Positions 1-6,182 of a DNA stretch of 8,757 nt are shown in pieces (the first letter of the stretch is position 1; each line of letters starts with the position of its first letter). The position numbers were made by a program, and so were the translations under genes. Under the pieces are notes generated by a model. The model was given only the letters and a program-made list of their open reading frames with translations, ran no database searches and was not told the DNA's origin. Origin of the DNA: an uncultured Bacteroidales bacterium (GTDB lineage Bacteria; Bacteroidota; Bacteroidia; Bacteroidales; F082); NCBI GenBank assembly GCA_937877465.1, contig CALFIT010000105.1, positions 1 to 8,757 on the forward strand, read 5' to 3'.

Positions 1-1
1 C

Positions 2-892
2 GAAAGAGAAAATAATCAATTAAATCGAATAGTAAATTTATTCGACTCAAATGTTGAAATAATATATATATCACCTCACGAATTAAATCAAGATATTATA
101 CTTTATTATACATCAATAATGGAAACCTTCGGAGTGGAAAACCCTAGAGAAAGATTTCATATAGTAATTCCCGACGCATATAAACAATACCCTCCACATT
201 TTAGCTGGTGCGCCGAAGAAATCAACCTCATCGGCAGCGCGGCCTACGCCAAAGAGTGTGCCGACAACATGATGGACATCGTGGGTTATTTCAACATGGA
301 CATGAACGGCTACCTCGAGGAAGGCTCTGAGATCCACATGCATGTGGTCTACGTCAACCAAGACTCGCTCTTGGCCAATTTCTTCTACGACGTGTGCCAC
401 ACCTACCATCCCGACATGTCGGTGGGCCAGCACTGGATGCCGCATGGCGACAGCGATTTCTCGTCGTTCAACCGCAACGGCTACCCCGCCCTTCATCCCT
501 TCGAGGACGTACACGCCAGCTCGCCCTTCATCCACACCCGACAGGACATTTTGGGCGTGAGCGTCAACAGTCTGGAACAATCCAAACGCTTCGCCGAAAT
601 CAATTTGGCGGCGGTGGCGCATCTGGCGGGACTCAACGAGAGCGCATTGGACGAAAGCGAACCCGTGGCCGTGGCGGTCTATCCCAATCCGGCCAAGGAC
701 CAGGTACACATTGTGGCCGACGACTTGCAGCGGATTACCGTTTGCAACCTGTTGGGACAACAAGTCAAGACGATGGAACTCCACGGCGACAGCAAATGTA
801 CTTTCAACACAAATGATTGTGCTTCAGGACAATACATTATACAAATCGCCACACGCAAAGGTGTAGCGACTCGTTTGTTGATGGTAGAATAA
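2..892 (+). CDS. Secreted M28 family zinc peptidase with type IX sorting domain, 5' end missing
   Basis: The frame is open from base 2 with no stop, so the gene starts outside the window; 296 codons are visible and the ATG at 119 is only an internal Met. From about residue 66 it matches M28 metallo-aminopeptidases: the SWCAEE block with catalytic and zinc-ligand Glu pair E72-E73, the NMDM zinc Asp D100, a DSDFSSF block at 150-156 (most relatives have His where this Phe is), and zinc His H178 in IHTRQD. Residues 226-296 form a type A type IX secretion C-terminal sorting domain (YPNP, then LLGQQV, then GQYIIQI), so the product should be exported across the outer membrane and either released or attached to the surface. 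Family knowledge suggests it removes N-terminal amino acids from peptides. The first ~65 residues do not look like M28: the DDNxSG-type zinc motif is absent and the DNA is far more AT-rich (see findings). It converges on gltX. Confident for the 3' three quarters, not for the first ~195 bases. Confidence 0.85.
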   Translation, partial: ERENNQLNRIVNLFDSNVEIIYISPHELNQDIILYYTSIMETFGVENPRERFHIVIPDAYKQYPPHFSWCAEEINLIGSAAYAKECADNMMDIVGYFNMDMNGYLEEGSEIHMHVVYVNQDSLLANFFYDVCHTYHPDMSVGQHWMPHGDSDFSSFNRNGYPALHPFEDVHASSPFIHTRQDILGVSVNSLEQSKRFAEINLAAVAHLAGLNESALDESEPVAVAVYPNPAKDQVHIVADDLQRITVCNLLGQQVKTMELHGDSKCTFNTNDCASGQYIIQIATRKGVATRLLMVE

Positions 893-900
893 ACAGGACT

Positions 901-2418
901 TCAGCCCAACGCCTTCACGCCGGCATCGATGCGCTTGAGGGTCTCTTCCTTGCCCAAGAGTTCGAGGATCTCGCCGATGTGCGGGCCTTTGCCGGCACCG
1001 ACCACCATCAGGCGGAGGCCGTTCATCACCAAGCCCATGTTCAGCTCATTGCCCGTAATCCAGTCGTTGAGAGTCGCGTCAATGTTGGCCAAATTCCAGT
1101 CATCGATGCCACGGATGACTTCCTTGACCTTAAGCATGGTCTCGGCGGAGTTCTCTTTCCAGCGTTTCTTCACCGTCACGGGGTCGTATTCCGTGGGGGC
1201 CTCGAAGAAGAAGAAGCTCTGGTCCCAAATCTCTTTCACGAAGTTGACCCTATCCTTCACCAAGCCAGCCACTTTCACGGCAAAATCCATCGGCGTGTCG
1301 ATGCCCTTCTCGGCCTTCAGCCAGGCTTGATAGTCCTTGCCAACTTCCTCGTCCGACTTGCGCATGAGCCATTCGTGGTTGAACCACTTGGTCTTCTCCA
1401 CGTTGAACTTCGCGCCGCTCTTGCTGCAACGCTCAAGCGAGAAGGCTTGGATGAGTTCGCCCATGGTGAAGATTTCCTGCTCGGTGCCCGGGTTCCAACC
1501 CAATAAAGCCAGCATGTTGATGAACGCTTCGGGATAGTAGCCCGACTGCTTGTAGCCCATGGCCGTGTCGCCGGTCTTCGGGTCTTGCCAAAACATCGGG
1601 AATACGGGGAAGCCGAGGCGGTCGCCGTCACGCTTGCTCAGCTTGCCGTTGCCGTCGGGCTTGAGCAGCAGGGGTAGGTGGGCAAACTGCGGCGCTTCCC
1701 AGCCGAAGGCCTCGTAGAGCATGACGTGGAGCGGCATGGAAGGCAGCCATTCCTCGCCACGGATGACGTGGCTGATCTGCATCAAGTGGTCGTCGACGAT
1801 GTTGGCCAAGTGGTAGGTCGGCATGCCGTCGCTCTTGAACAGCACCTTGTCGTCCAAGGTGTTGGTCTGCACGCGCACCTCGCCACGGATGAGGTCGTGC
1901 ATGACGATTTCGCGGTCTTCGGGAATCATGAAACGCACCGTGTAGGGCGTGCCGTCGGCCATCAGCTTTTCGACTTCTTCCTTACTCATTGTCAGGCTGT
2001 TGCGCAGATGCTTACGGCTTTGGCAATTGTAGATGAAGGTCTGCTTGTTGGCTTCGGCCTCCTTACGGTAGCGGTCGAGTTCGTCGGCGGTGTCGAAGGC
2101 GATGTAGGCGCAGCCTTTTTCCAACAGCTCGTCGCTGTATTGCTTGTAGAGGTGCTTGCGGTTGCTCTGCTTGTAGGGACCGTATTCGCCGCCCACGTAG
2201 TCGCTTTCGTCGAACTTGATGCCGCACCAGTCGAGCGATTCGACGATGTATTGCTCGGCGCCCGGCACGAAACGCGTTTGGTCGGTGTCCTCGATGCGGA
2301 GAATCATCTTGCCGCCGTTCTTTTTGGCAAACAAGTAGTTATATAATGCGGTGCGCACGCCCCCGATGTGCAGCGGACCCGTCGGGCTGGGGGCAAATCT
2401 GACTCTTACTTCTTTCAT
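901..2418 (-). CDS. gltX: Glutamyl-tRNA synthetase
   Basis: This 505-residue class I aminoacyl-tRNA synthetase charges tRNA-Glu with glutamate in the cytoplasm. The N-terminus carries the family signature FAPSPTGPLHIGG, with the HIGH-type motif as HIGG at residues 17-20. The block DWCGIKFDE followed by GPYKQSNR is typical of the catalytic domain. The KMSKS-type loop is KLSKR at 259-263. The last ~170 residues correspond to the helical anticodon-binding domain. Length fits the family (about 470-510). I chose the ATG at 2418 because the protein then starts MKEVRVRFAPSPTG, directly at the conserved motif; an in-frame ATG at 2475 would lie at or upstream of the expected transcript start. The gene has its own -7 promoter motif about 60 bases upstream and looks monocistronic. 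Whether the enzyme is discriminating, or also charges tRNA-Gln, cannot be read from the window. Confidence 0.97.
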   Translation of the reverse strand: MKEVRVRFAPSPTGPLHIGGVRTALYNYLFAKKNGGKMILRIEDTDQTRFVPGAEQYIVESLDWCGIKFDESDYVGGEYGPYKQSNRKHLYKQYSDELLEKGCAYIAFDTADELDRYRKEAEANKQTFIYNCQSRKHLRNSLTMSKEEVEKLMADGTPYTVRFMIPEDREIVMHDLIRGEVRVQTNTLDDKVLFKSDGMPTYHLANIVDDHLMQISHVIRGEEWLPSMPLHVMLYEAFGWEAPQFAHLPLLLKPDGNGKLSKRDGDRLGFPVFPMFWQDPKTGDTAMGYKQSGYYPEAFINMLALLGWNPGTEQEIFTMGELIQAFSLERCSKSGAKFNVEKTKWFNHEWLMRKSDEEVGKDYQAWLKAEKGIDTPMDFAVKVAGLVKDRVNFVKEIWDQSFFFFEAPTEYDPVTVKKRWKENSAETMLKVKEVIRGIDDWNLANIDATLNDWITGNELNMGLVMNGLRLMVVGAGKGPHIGEILELLGKEETLKRIDAGVKALG

Positions 2419-2479
2419 TATATTGATATTTAATATTTTACAAAATCCAATTTTATGATTATTGGGAATTAACAAGGTG

Positions 2480-2487
2480 CAAAATTA
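2480..2487 (-). promoter_or_regulatory. -7 promoter element of gltX
   Basis: On the minus strand this reads TAATTTTG followed by CA, matching the Bacteroidota -7 consensus TAnnTTTG. The predicted transcript start near 2474 gives a leader of roughly 55 bases to the gltX ATG. No clear TTG -33 element is seen at 18-20 bases upstream. Confidence 0.6.
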
Positions 2488-2526
2488 GCGAAAAAGTAAC
2501 CTTTGGAGAAAGATTTGAGGAGAAAA

Positions 2527-3615
2527 CTACGATTTTGTAAGGGAATAATAGGTTCCACGACCAGTGCCTTCCCTGACCAACAACGATTTCTGCACCAAAT
2601 CCTCGATGTCGCGCAAGGAGGTATCAACGGAACATTTGGCCAACTTTGCCCATTTTGAGCTGGTCAGTTTGCCGTCAAATCCATCCAACAAGCGATTCAG
2701 CACCTTCCTTTGGCGCTCGTTGACCGGGATTTCTTTGTATCTATCCCAAAACGCCGCCTTTGAAAGTACCTTTTCGATTACCTCTTCGGTGTGCCGTAAC
2801 GCCTCTTTCATGCAGTCCAAAAACCATGAAATCCAAACTGTTATGTCCATTCCGCCATGCTGGGTCTTTTCCAGCATTTCATAGTATTCTGAGCGACGGT
2901 TGTTGAAAGTGGCTGACATGCTATAGAAACGATGTATCATTCCGTCTGAACGGGTCAAGAACATATCGGTCAGTGTGCGCGAAAGCCTGCCATTGCCATC
3001 GGAAAAAGGATGAATGGTGACAAACCACAGTGGAATGATAGCGGCCTTGACAATTGGGTCGATGTATTGCGTGTCGTTGGCCCAACGAATGAGTTCGTCC
3101 ATCATGCGAGGCACTTCTGTCGATGGAGGGGCTTCGAAATGCACTTTCTCCTGTCCTAAAGCGCCAGAAACCACTTGCATCGTTTCCGGTCCTTCGCGCC
3201 ATGTGCCCACCTTAAATCGTGTTGCATTGGGGAACAAGGCTTCGTGCCAGCCAAACAAACGTTCTTTACTCAGGGGAGCACTATTGTGTTTCACCGCGTC
3301 CACCATCACGTTCACGATGCCTTCAACATAACGGTCTGCTGGGGGAAGTCCCTCGCGCTCCAAGCCCAACTGCCGTGCCACGGAAGAACGAACCAACTTG
3401 TCGTCAAGCAAAACCCCCTCGATTTTTGAGGAATTCGTCAAATCGTCTGTCATCACATCTAGGGCGGTATTCAGTTCGGTATCGAAGCCTAATGTGGTGA
3501 TACGGCCTATCAAGATGCCCTGTTTCATCCTAACCTCCGCCAACGATGGCGAAAGTTGGTCGACATTCCAAGTAAAGTTAGGCCATTGTGGATGCTGCCA
3601 AATGTAAGTTTCCAT
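2527..3615 (-). CDS. Fic family protein adenylyltransferase (class II, DUF4172-type N-terminus, C-terminal winged helix)
   Basis: This 362-residue protein is a Fic-domain enzyme, a family that usually transfers AMP from ATP to a hydroxyl group on a target protein. The active-site motif HPFSDGNGRLSR at residues 202-213 matches HxFx(D/E)GNGRxxR at every key position, so it should be catalytically competent. The inhibitory helix motif SxxxEG is present as S62 to E66-G67, upstream of the Fic core; E66 would block productive ATP binding, making this a class II self-inhibited Fic. Residues 1-50 (WQHPQWPNFTWN start) match the DUF4172 domain common in this subgroup, and residues ~300-362 look like a winged-helix DNA- or partner-binding domain. 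The ATG at 3615 gives the expected N-terminus; further upstream in-frame codons run through the tRNA gene and are not credible. No separate antitoxin gene lies beside it. The target is unknown. A repeat-rich promoter precedes it (see findings). Confidence 0.93.
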   Translation of the reverse strand: METYIWQHPQWPNFTWNVDQLSPSLAEVRMKQGILIGRITTLGFDTELNTALDVMTDDLTNSSKIEGVLLDDKLVRSSVARQLGLEREGLPPADRYVEGIVNVMVDAVKHNSAPLSKERLFGWHEALFPNATRFKVGTWREGPETMQVVSGALGQEKVHFEAPPSTEVPRMMDELIRWANDTQYIDPIVKAAIIPLWFVTIHPFSDGNGRLSRTLTDMFLTRSDGMIHRFYSMSATFNNRRSEYYEMLEKTQHGGMDITVWISWFLDCMKEALRHTEEVIEKVLSKAAFWDRYKEIPVNERQRKVLNRLLDGFDGKLTSSKWAKLAKCSVDTSLRDIEDLVQKSLLVREGTGRGTYYSLTKS

Positions 3616-3632
3616 AGTTAAAAATGAGTTTT

Positions 3633-3699
3633 GCGGTGCAAAGATACACTTTTTCGCCGCAAAAATGCGGTGCAAATGAAAATTTTTCGCCGCAAAACG
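3633..3699. repeat. Imperfect tandem duplication (two ~34-bp units) upstream of fic
   Basis: Unit 1 (3633-3666) and unit 2 (3667-3699) share the blocks GCGGTGCAAA and TTTTTCGCCGCAAAA, separated by 6-7 divergent bases. Unit 1 contains the intact fic -7 element; in unit 2 the equivalent bases have decayed. The 8-base word TTTTGCGG occurs at 3629-3636 and again at 3803-3810, and its complement CCGCAAAA at 3657-3664 and 3690-3697. The array covers most of the gap between fic and the tRNA terminator. Confidence 0.75.
3639..3646 (-). promoter_or_regulatory. -7 promoter element of the fic gene
   Basis: The minus strand reads TATCTTTG followed by CA, a strong match to TAnnTTTG. The transcript start would be near 3633, leaving a short leader of about 18 bases before the ATG at 3615. 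No good -33 TTG occurs at the usual distance. The element lies inside an inverted repeat, TTTTGCGG (3629-3636) with CCGCAAAA (3657-3664), so repressor access is plausible. Confidence 0.6.
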
Positions 3700-3725
3700 A
3701 AAAAAGCCCACCGAAAAGGTGAGCT
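3699..3725 (-). terminator. Intrinsic terminator of tRNA-Cys
   Basis: Read on the minus strand, an 8-bp stem (AGCTCACC paired with GGTGGGCT, one G-T pair) closes a 5-base loop and is followed by a run of six T. It starts 5 bases after the tRNA discriminator base, so it should end the tRNA transcript before fic. Confidence 0.85.
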
Positions 3726-3730
3726 TCTTG

Positions 3731-3801
3731 AGGTACCTGGCGGACTCGAACCGCCGTCCCCGGTTTTGCAGACCGGTCCCTAACCGCTCGGGCAAGGTAC
3801 C
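3731..3801 (-). tRNA. tRNA-Cys (anticodon GCA)
   Basis: The 71-base minus-strand sequence folds as a full cloverleaf. The acceptor stem is GGTACCT paired with AGGTACC, the anticodon stem CCGGT paired with ACCGG, and the 7-base loop CTGCAAA gives anticodon GCA. The T arm is GGCGG-TTCGAGT-CCGCC. The discriminator base is U73, the known identity base for cysteine. The CCA end is not fully encoded; CA follows. It has its own promoter and terminator and appears to be a single-gene transcript. Confidence 0.97.
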
Positions 3802-3813
3802 CTTTTGCGGCGG

Positions 3814-3842
3814 CAAAGATACAACTTTTTTGGATAATGCAA
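3814..3842 (-). promoter_or_regulatory. Promoter of tRNA-Cys
   Basis: On the minus strand, TTG (3840-3842) and TATCTTTG (3814-3821) are separated by 18 bases, close to the Bacteroidota -33/-7 arrangement. The transcript would start a few bases before the mature tRNA 5' end at 3801. The sequence around the -7 element resembles that of the fic promoter. Confidence 0.75.
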
Positions 3843-3860
3843 GATATTTCGTTGAAAAAT

Positions 3861-5270
3861 TCAAGCCAGACCCCGTGCGGAGAGTTTCAGCCAGTTCCAA
3901 ACCACCAAGGCAACGAAAAGCAGGCCACAGTACACATAGAAGAGCGTCAGGTCCTTGCGCCGCAAGTGGGTCATGGCGTAGGCCGCCGTCAGTACGATGA
4001 AGGGAACCATAGGCTCGTGGTAACGCTCCGAGTTGGCGGCAAACGAGAACATGATGATGGCCAAATACGACAGCTCGTAGGCTCCAATCAGCGAGAAATC
4101 GCGCCATTTTTTCTGTCGGAAGGCGATGACGATGGCCAACATCGCGAAGAAGGCCAAGAAATTGGTCACATAGGTGCTGCCGTGGATCATCTTGTTGTGG
4201 TCGGGCGCCTCCTCCACCATCGGGGCTAAAGGCAGGACGAAAGCCCCTGGTGCCATCAGCCAGCTCTGGGCCAATTCACTATGTGCCAATCCCATGGACT
4301 CATACCTGTCAGACTGATAGTCCAAGTCGGTGAACTTGAACTTGTAAATATAACGCATCTCCCAACCGACCGGCGAAAACAGGAACACAAAAAACACCAC
4401 AACCGTTGCTGCAATGGTGACGATTTTGACCTTCTTGCTCACCCGATCGGGCGATGACAAGACCAAAAAGACCAGAAACGAAAAAACCAGGCACATGCCA
4501 ATGATGGTACGGAAGCCGAAAGTCAGCCCTACGAGGAGAATGGGAAAGAGAATGTTCCAAACCGTGTATTTCTTGCTGCGGATAAGATAGTCCATGCGCT
4601 CGAGCGCCAAAACGGAGAGGAAAATCATCTCCGTCTCTTTGGTGTGCAAGCCGCAACTCTGTATCAAGATAGGCGTGAAGACACTCATCACGGCGGCCAG
4701 GCGGCCCGTACGCTCGCCGAAGGTGCGCGACCCTAACTTCCATACCACAATGCAAAGATAGGCACTCATCAAGCCTTTCAAAAACCTTGGTGTCAATAGG
4801 TTGCGACCAAATATCGTGTAAATCAAGATCAACCAAAGCGGATAACCTTGGTCGGAATAGCCCATGGTGTAGGCGTTCAGGTATTTGAAGATAAAGGTGA
4901 AGTAGCCGTGCCGCACAAACCTTGAAAGATAGGCACTCATCTTGTGATAGCCTATGCTGTCGGCTGCACCATATTCAAAAGCAATGCCCGTCTGATAGTA
5001 GTAATAATAACACATCACCAAGGCATACACGATACGTAAGGCCAAAGCCGTCCAAAACACTTTGCGCCAAAACACCTTGGGCGCATCGTTTTTCCATCGC
5101 GGATAAAAGATGGCGGTCATGACAAAGAAAAACAACACCTCCCCAATGCCCCACAACACCCATTTGGCTTGCATGGCGTATCCCCTAAACACCACGCTGA
5201 TGACCACAAGAGCCAACAAATAGACACCCATGCCGAGGATTGAGAGATGTCGGAGAAGTTTGTTTCCCAT
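3861..5270 (-). CDS. Polytopic membrane protein, GT-C type glycosyltransferase-like
   Basis: This 469-residue protein has roughly 10-12 hydrophobic segments, for example residues 10-29, 37-56, 71-91, 143-155, 165-178, 241-271, 284-299, 368-384, 398-412, 420-433 and 443-460. After the third segment comes an outward-facing loop with the acidic motif DSIGYH (D104-H109) and then GYPLWLI, the layout seen in lipid-phosphate-sugar-dependent GT-C enzymes (the PMT/ArnT superfamily), where such an Asp is catalytic. A late SERYHEPMVPF segment (414-424) also fits this group. Inference: it adds a sugar from a polyprenyl-phosphate donor to a lipid, glycan or protein on the periplasmic side. The acceptor is unknown and no other glycan genes are in view. 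I chose the ATG at 5268-5270 because the protein then starts with a short basic stretch before segment 1. In-frame ATGs at 5298-5300 and 5304-5306 would add 10-12 residues but fall inside a terminator stem. A run of five Tyr (88-92) is unusual. It could instead be a polymerase-like envelope protein. Confidence 0.7.
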   Translation of the reverse strand: MGNKLLRHLSILGMGVYLLALVVISVVFRGYAMQAKWVLWGIGEVLFFFVMTAIFYPRWKNDAPKVFWRKVFWTALALRIVYALVMCYYYYYQTGIAFEYGAADSIGYHKMSAYLSRFVRHGYFTFIFKYLNAYTMGYSDQGYPLWLILIYTIFGRNLLTPRFLKGLMSAYLCIVVWKLGSRTFGERTGRLAAVMSVFTPILIQSCGLHTKETEMIFLSVLALERMDYLIRSKKYTVWNILFPILLVGLTFGFRTIIGMCLVFSFLVFLVLSSPDRVSKKVKIVTIAATVVVFFVFLFSPVGWEMRYIYKFKFTDLDYQSDRYESMGLAHSELAQSWLMAPGAFVLPLAPMVEEAPDHNKMIHGSTYVTNFLAFFAMLAIVIAFRQKKWRDFSLIGAYELSYLAIIMFSFAANSERYHEPMVPFIVLTAAYAMTHLRRKDLTLFYVYCGLLFVALVVWNWLKLSARGLA

Positions 5271-5275
5271 AGCAC

Positions 5276-5304
5276 AAAAAAAGGTGATGAGGCTTCTCAT
5301 CACC
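5276..5304 (-). terminator. Intrinsic terminator after the BACON lipoprotein gene
   Basis: Read on the minus strand, a perfect 9-bp stem (GGTGATGAG paired with CTCATCACC) with a 4-base loop is followed by seven T. It starts 15 bases after the lipoprotein stop and ends 5 bases before the glycosyltransferase ATG. It should separate the two genes, or reduce read-through between them. Confidence 0.88.
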
Positions 5305-5319
5305 ATGTAACTCCAAGAA

Positions 5320-6138
5320 TTAGAAAATGACGATGGGTTCGTCACCCTTGCGCTTGGTGAAAGTCTTTTGCAACAGGGCCTTCTCCCCTGGAGTGACGGT
5401 TCCCACCTTACGCATGTCGAGACGTTCCCAACGGAGAGGCTTGTACTCATGCTTGACTCGATATAGCGAGTCGGAAGCCGTCAGCACTTCTGCATCATAA
5501 ACCTCCACTATCGATGGGTCGACGGTTTCAAAATCAAGGTGCAGATTGCGTTCTCCAACATTATATTCGTAAGTAAAGGGATAATAAACGGCATGGTCTG
5601 AATGACGGTCGCGCTGAACACCTTGGCCGTCTTCAAGGAAATACATCAAGTAGCCTTGCGTGGTGTCGTAAGGATCGAATTCGCCACTTCTGTAGCTATC
5701 CTCGATGATCTGGCCATAAAAGTCGACATCCCATTGTTCGTCAAAGGTGATACCGAAGATCTTGTTGACAAGCCCGTCAAAATCAAGCGTGTTTTGCGAA
5801 AAGACCACTGTACGAAAGACGTGACCGTGTTTCGAGGTGACCCTGAACGACGAGGCCCGAAATTCCCCAGCGCCCTCAAAAGTCTTCACGGAGATGGTGA
5901 TGACACTGTCGGTTTTGGTGCCCGACATCGGCGTAATGGTATACCAATCCGCATGATCGCTAAGGGTAATGGACCAGTCGCAATTGGATGTGACGGTAAT
6001 GGTCTGTGATTCTGCCTCCAACGGAAACCATAACTCTTGAGACGAGACTAAGATGCTTTCGGGTTTCGAGCAACTGACGAAACTAAGGGCCGACATGACA
6101 ATGAGCATGGCTGCCATGACACTGTTTTTCTTTTTCAT
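5320..6138 (-). CDS. BACON-domain lipoprotein with uncharacterised C-terminal domain
   Basis: This 272-residue protein starts with a lipoprotein signal peptide: MKKKN, a hydrophobic stretch, then the lipobox FVSC with lipidated Cys at residue 23. After the Cys comes SKPES, which is not strongly acidic, so whether it is exported to the cell surface or kept on the periplasmic face is unclear. Residues ~30-115 form a BACON domain, a Bacteroidota immunoglobulin-like fold seen in carbohydrate- or mucin-related surface proteins: CDWSITL, WYTITPMSG, repeated beta strands, FRASSFRVTS and a final VVFSQN. Residues ~116-272 I do not recognise; the segment is rich in acidic and aromatic residues and has no visible enzyme motif. 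I chose the ATG at 6138 because it puts the signal peptide at the N-terminus. An in-frame ATG at 6184-6186 overlaps the rnr stop as ATGA but would place 16 polar residues first. A promoter motif lies 27 bases upstream and a strong terminator follows. No SusC/SusD pair is nearby. Confidence 0.88.
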   Translation of the reverse strand: MKKKNSVMAAMLIVMSALSFVSCSKPESILVSSQELWFPLEAESQTITVTSNCDWSITLSDHADWYTITPMSGTKTDSVITISVKTFEGAGEFRASSFRVTSKHGHVFRTVVFSQNTLDFDGLVNKIFGITFDEQWDVDFYGQIIEDSYRSGEFDPYDTTQGYLMYFLEDGQGVQRDRHSDHAVYYPFTYEYNVGERNLHLDFETVDPSIVEVYDAEVLTASDSLYRVKHEYKPLRWERLDMRKVGTVTPGEKALLQKTFTKRKGDEPIVIF

Positions 6139-6164
6139 TTTATTGTCGTTTTTGAATTTGCCTG

Positions 6165-6172
6165 CAAAATTA
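6165..6172 (-). promoter_or_regulatory. -7 promoter element of the BACON lipoprotein gene
   Basis: The minus strand reads TAATTTTG followed by CA, the same form as the gltX element. It sits between the rnr stop (6183) and the lipoprotein ATG (6138), giving a short leader of about 20 bases. No -33 TTG is evident at the usual distance, since that position falls inside the end of rnr. Confidence 0.55.
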
Positions 6173-6182
6173 CACATTTTTG

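Noticed and set aside
113..784. Minus-strand open frame opposite the peptidase
   Set aside because: The plus-strand frame carries the M28 and sorting-domain motifs; the opposite frame has none.
1678..2346. Plus-strand open frame opposite gltX
   Set aside because: It is antisense to the conserved gltX catalytic domain and shows the same low-complexity Val/Leu/His composition; no motif supports it.
2419..2475. Upstream gltX start at 2475
   Set aside because: It would lie at or before the predicted transcript start near 2474 and adds 19 residues ahead of a conserved N-terminus.
2527..3615. Fic-type toxin-antitoxin pair
   Set aside because: The inhibitory motif is inside the same protein (class II) and no small antitoxin gene flanks it.
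3633..3699. Attachment site or integration scar beside the tRNA gene
   Set aside because: The repeats do not copy the tRNA 3' end and no integrase or mobile genes are in the window; the similarity is to promoter sequence instead.
3616..4107. N-terminal extension of Fic through the tRNA gene
   Set aside because: It would translate the tRNA, its terminator and part of the glycosyltransferase gene, and the Fic promoter lies inside it. The ATG at 3615 gives the family N-terminus.
5271..5450. 60-residue N-terminal extension of the membrane protein
   Set aside because: It overlaps the end of the lipoprotein gene in another frame and crosses an intrinsic terminator; the peptide is not membrane-like and looks antisense-derived.
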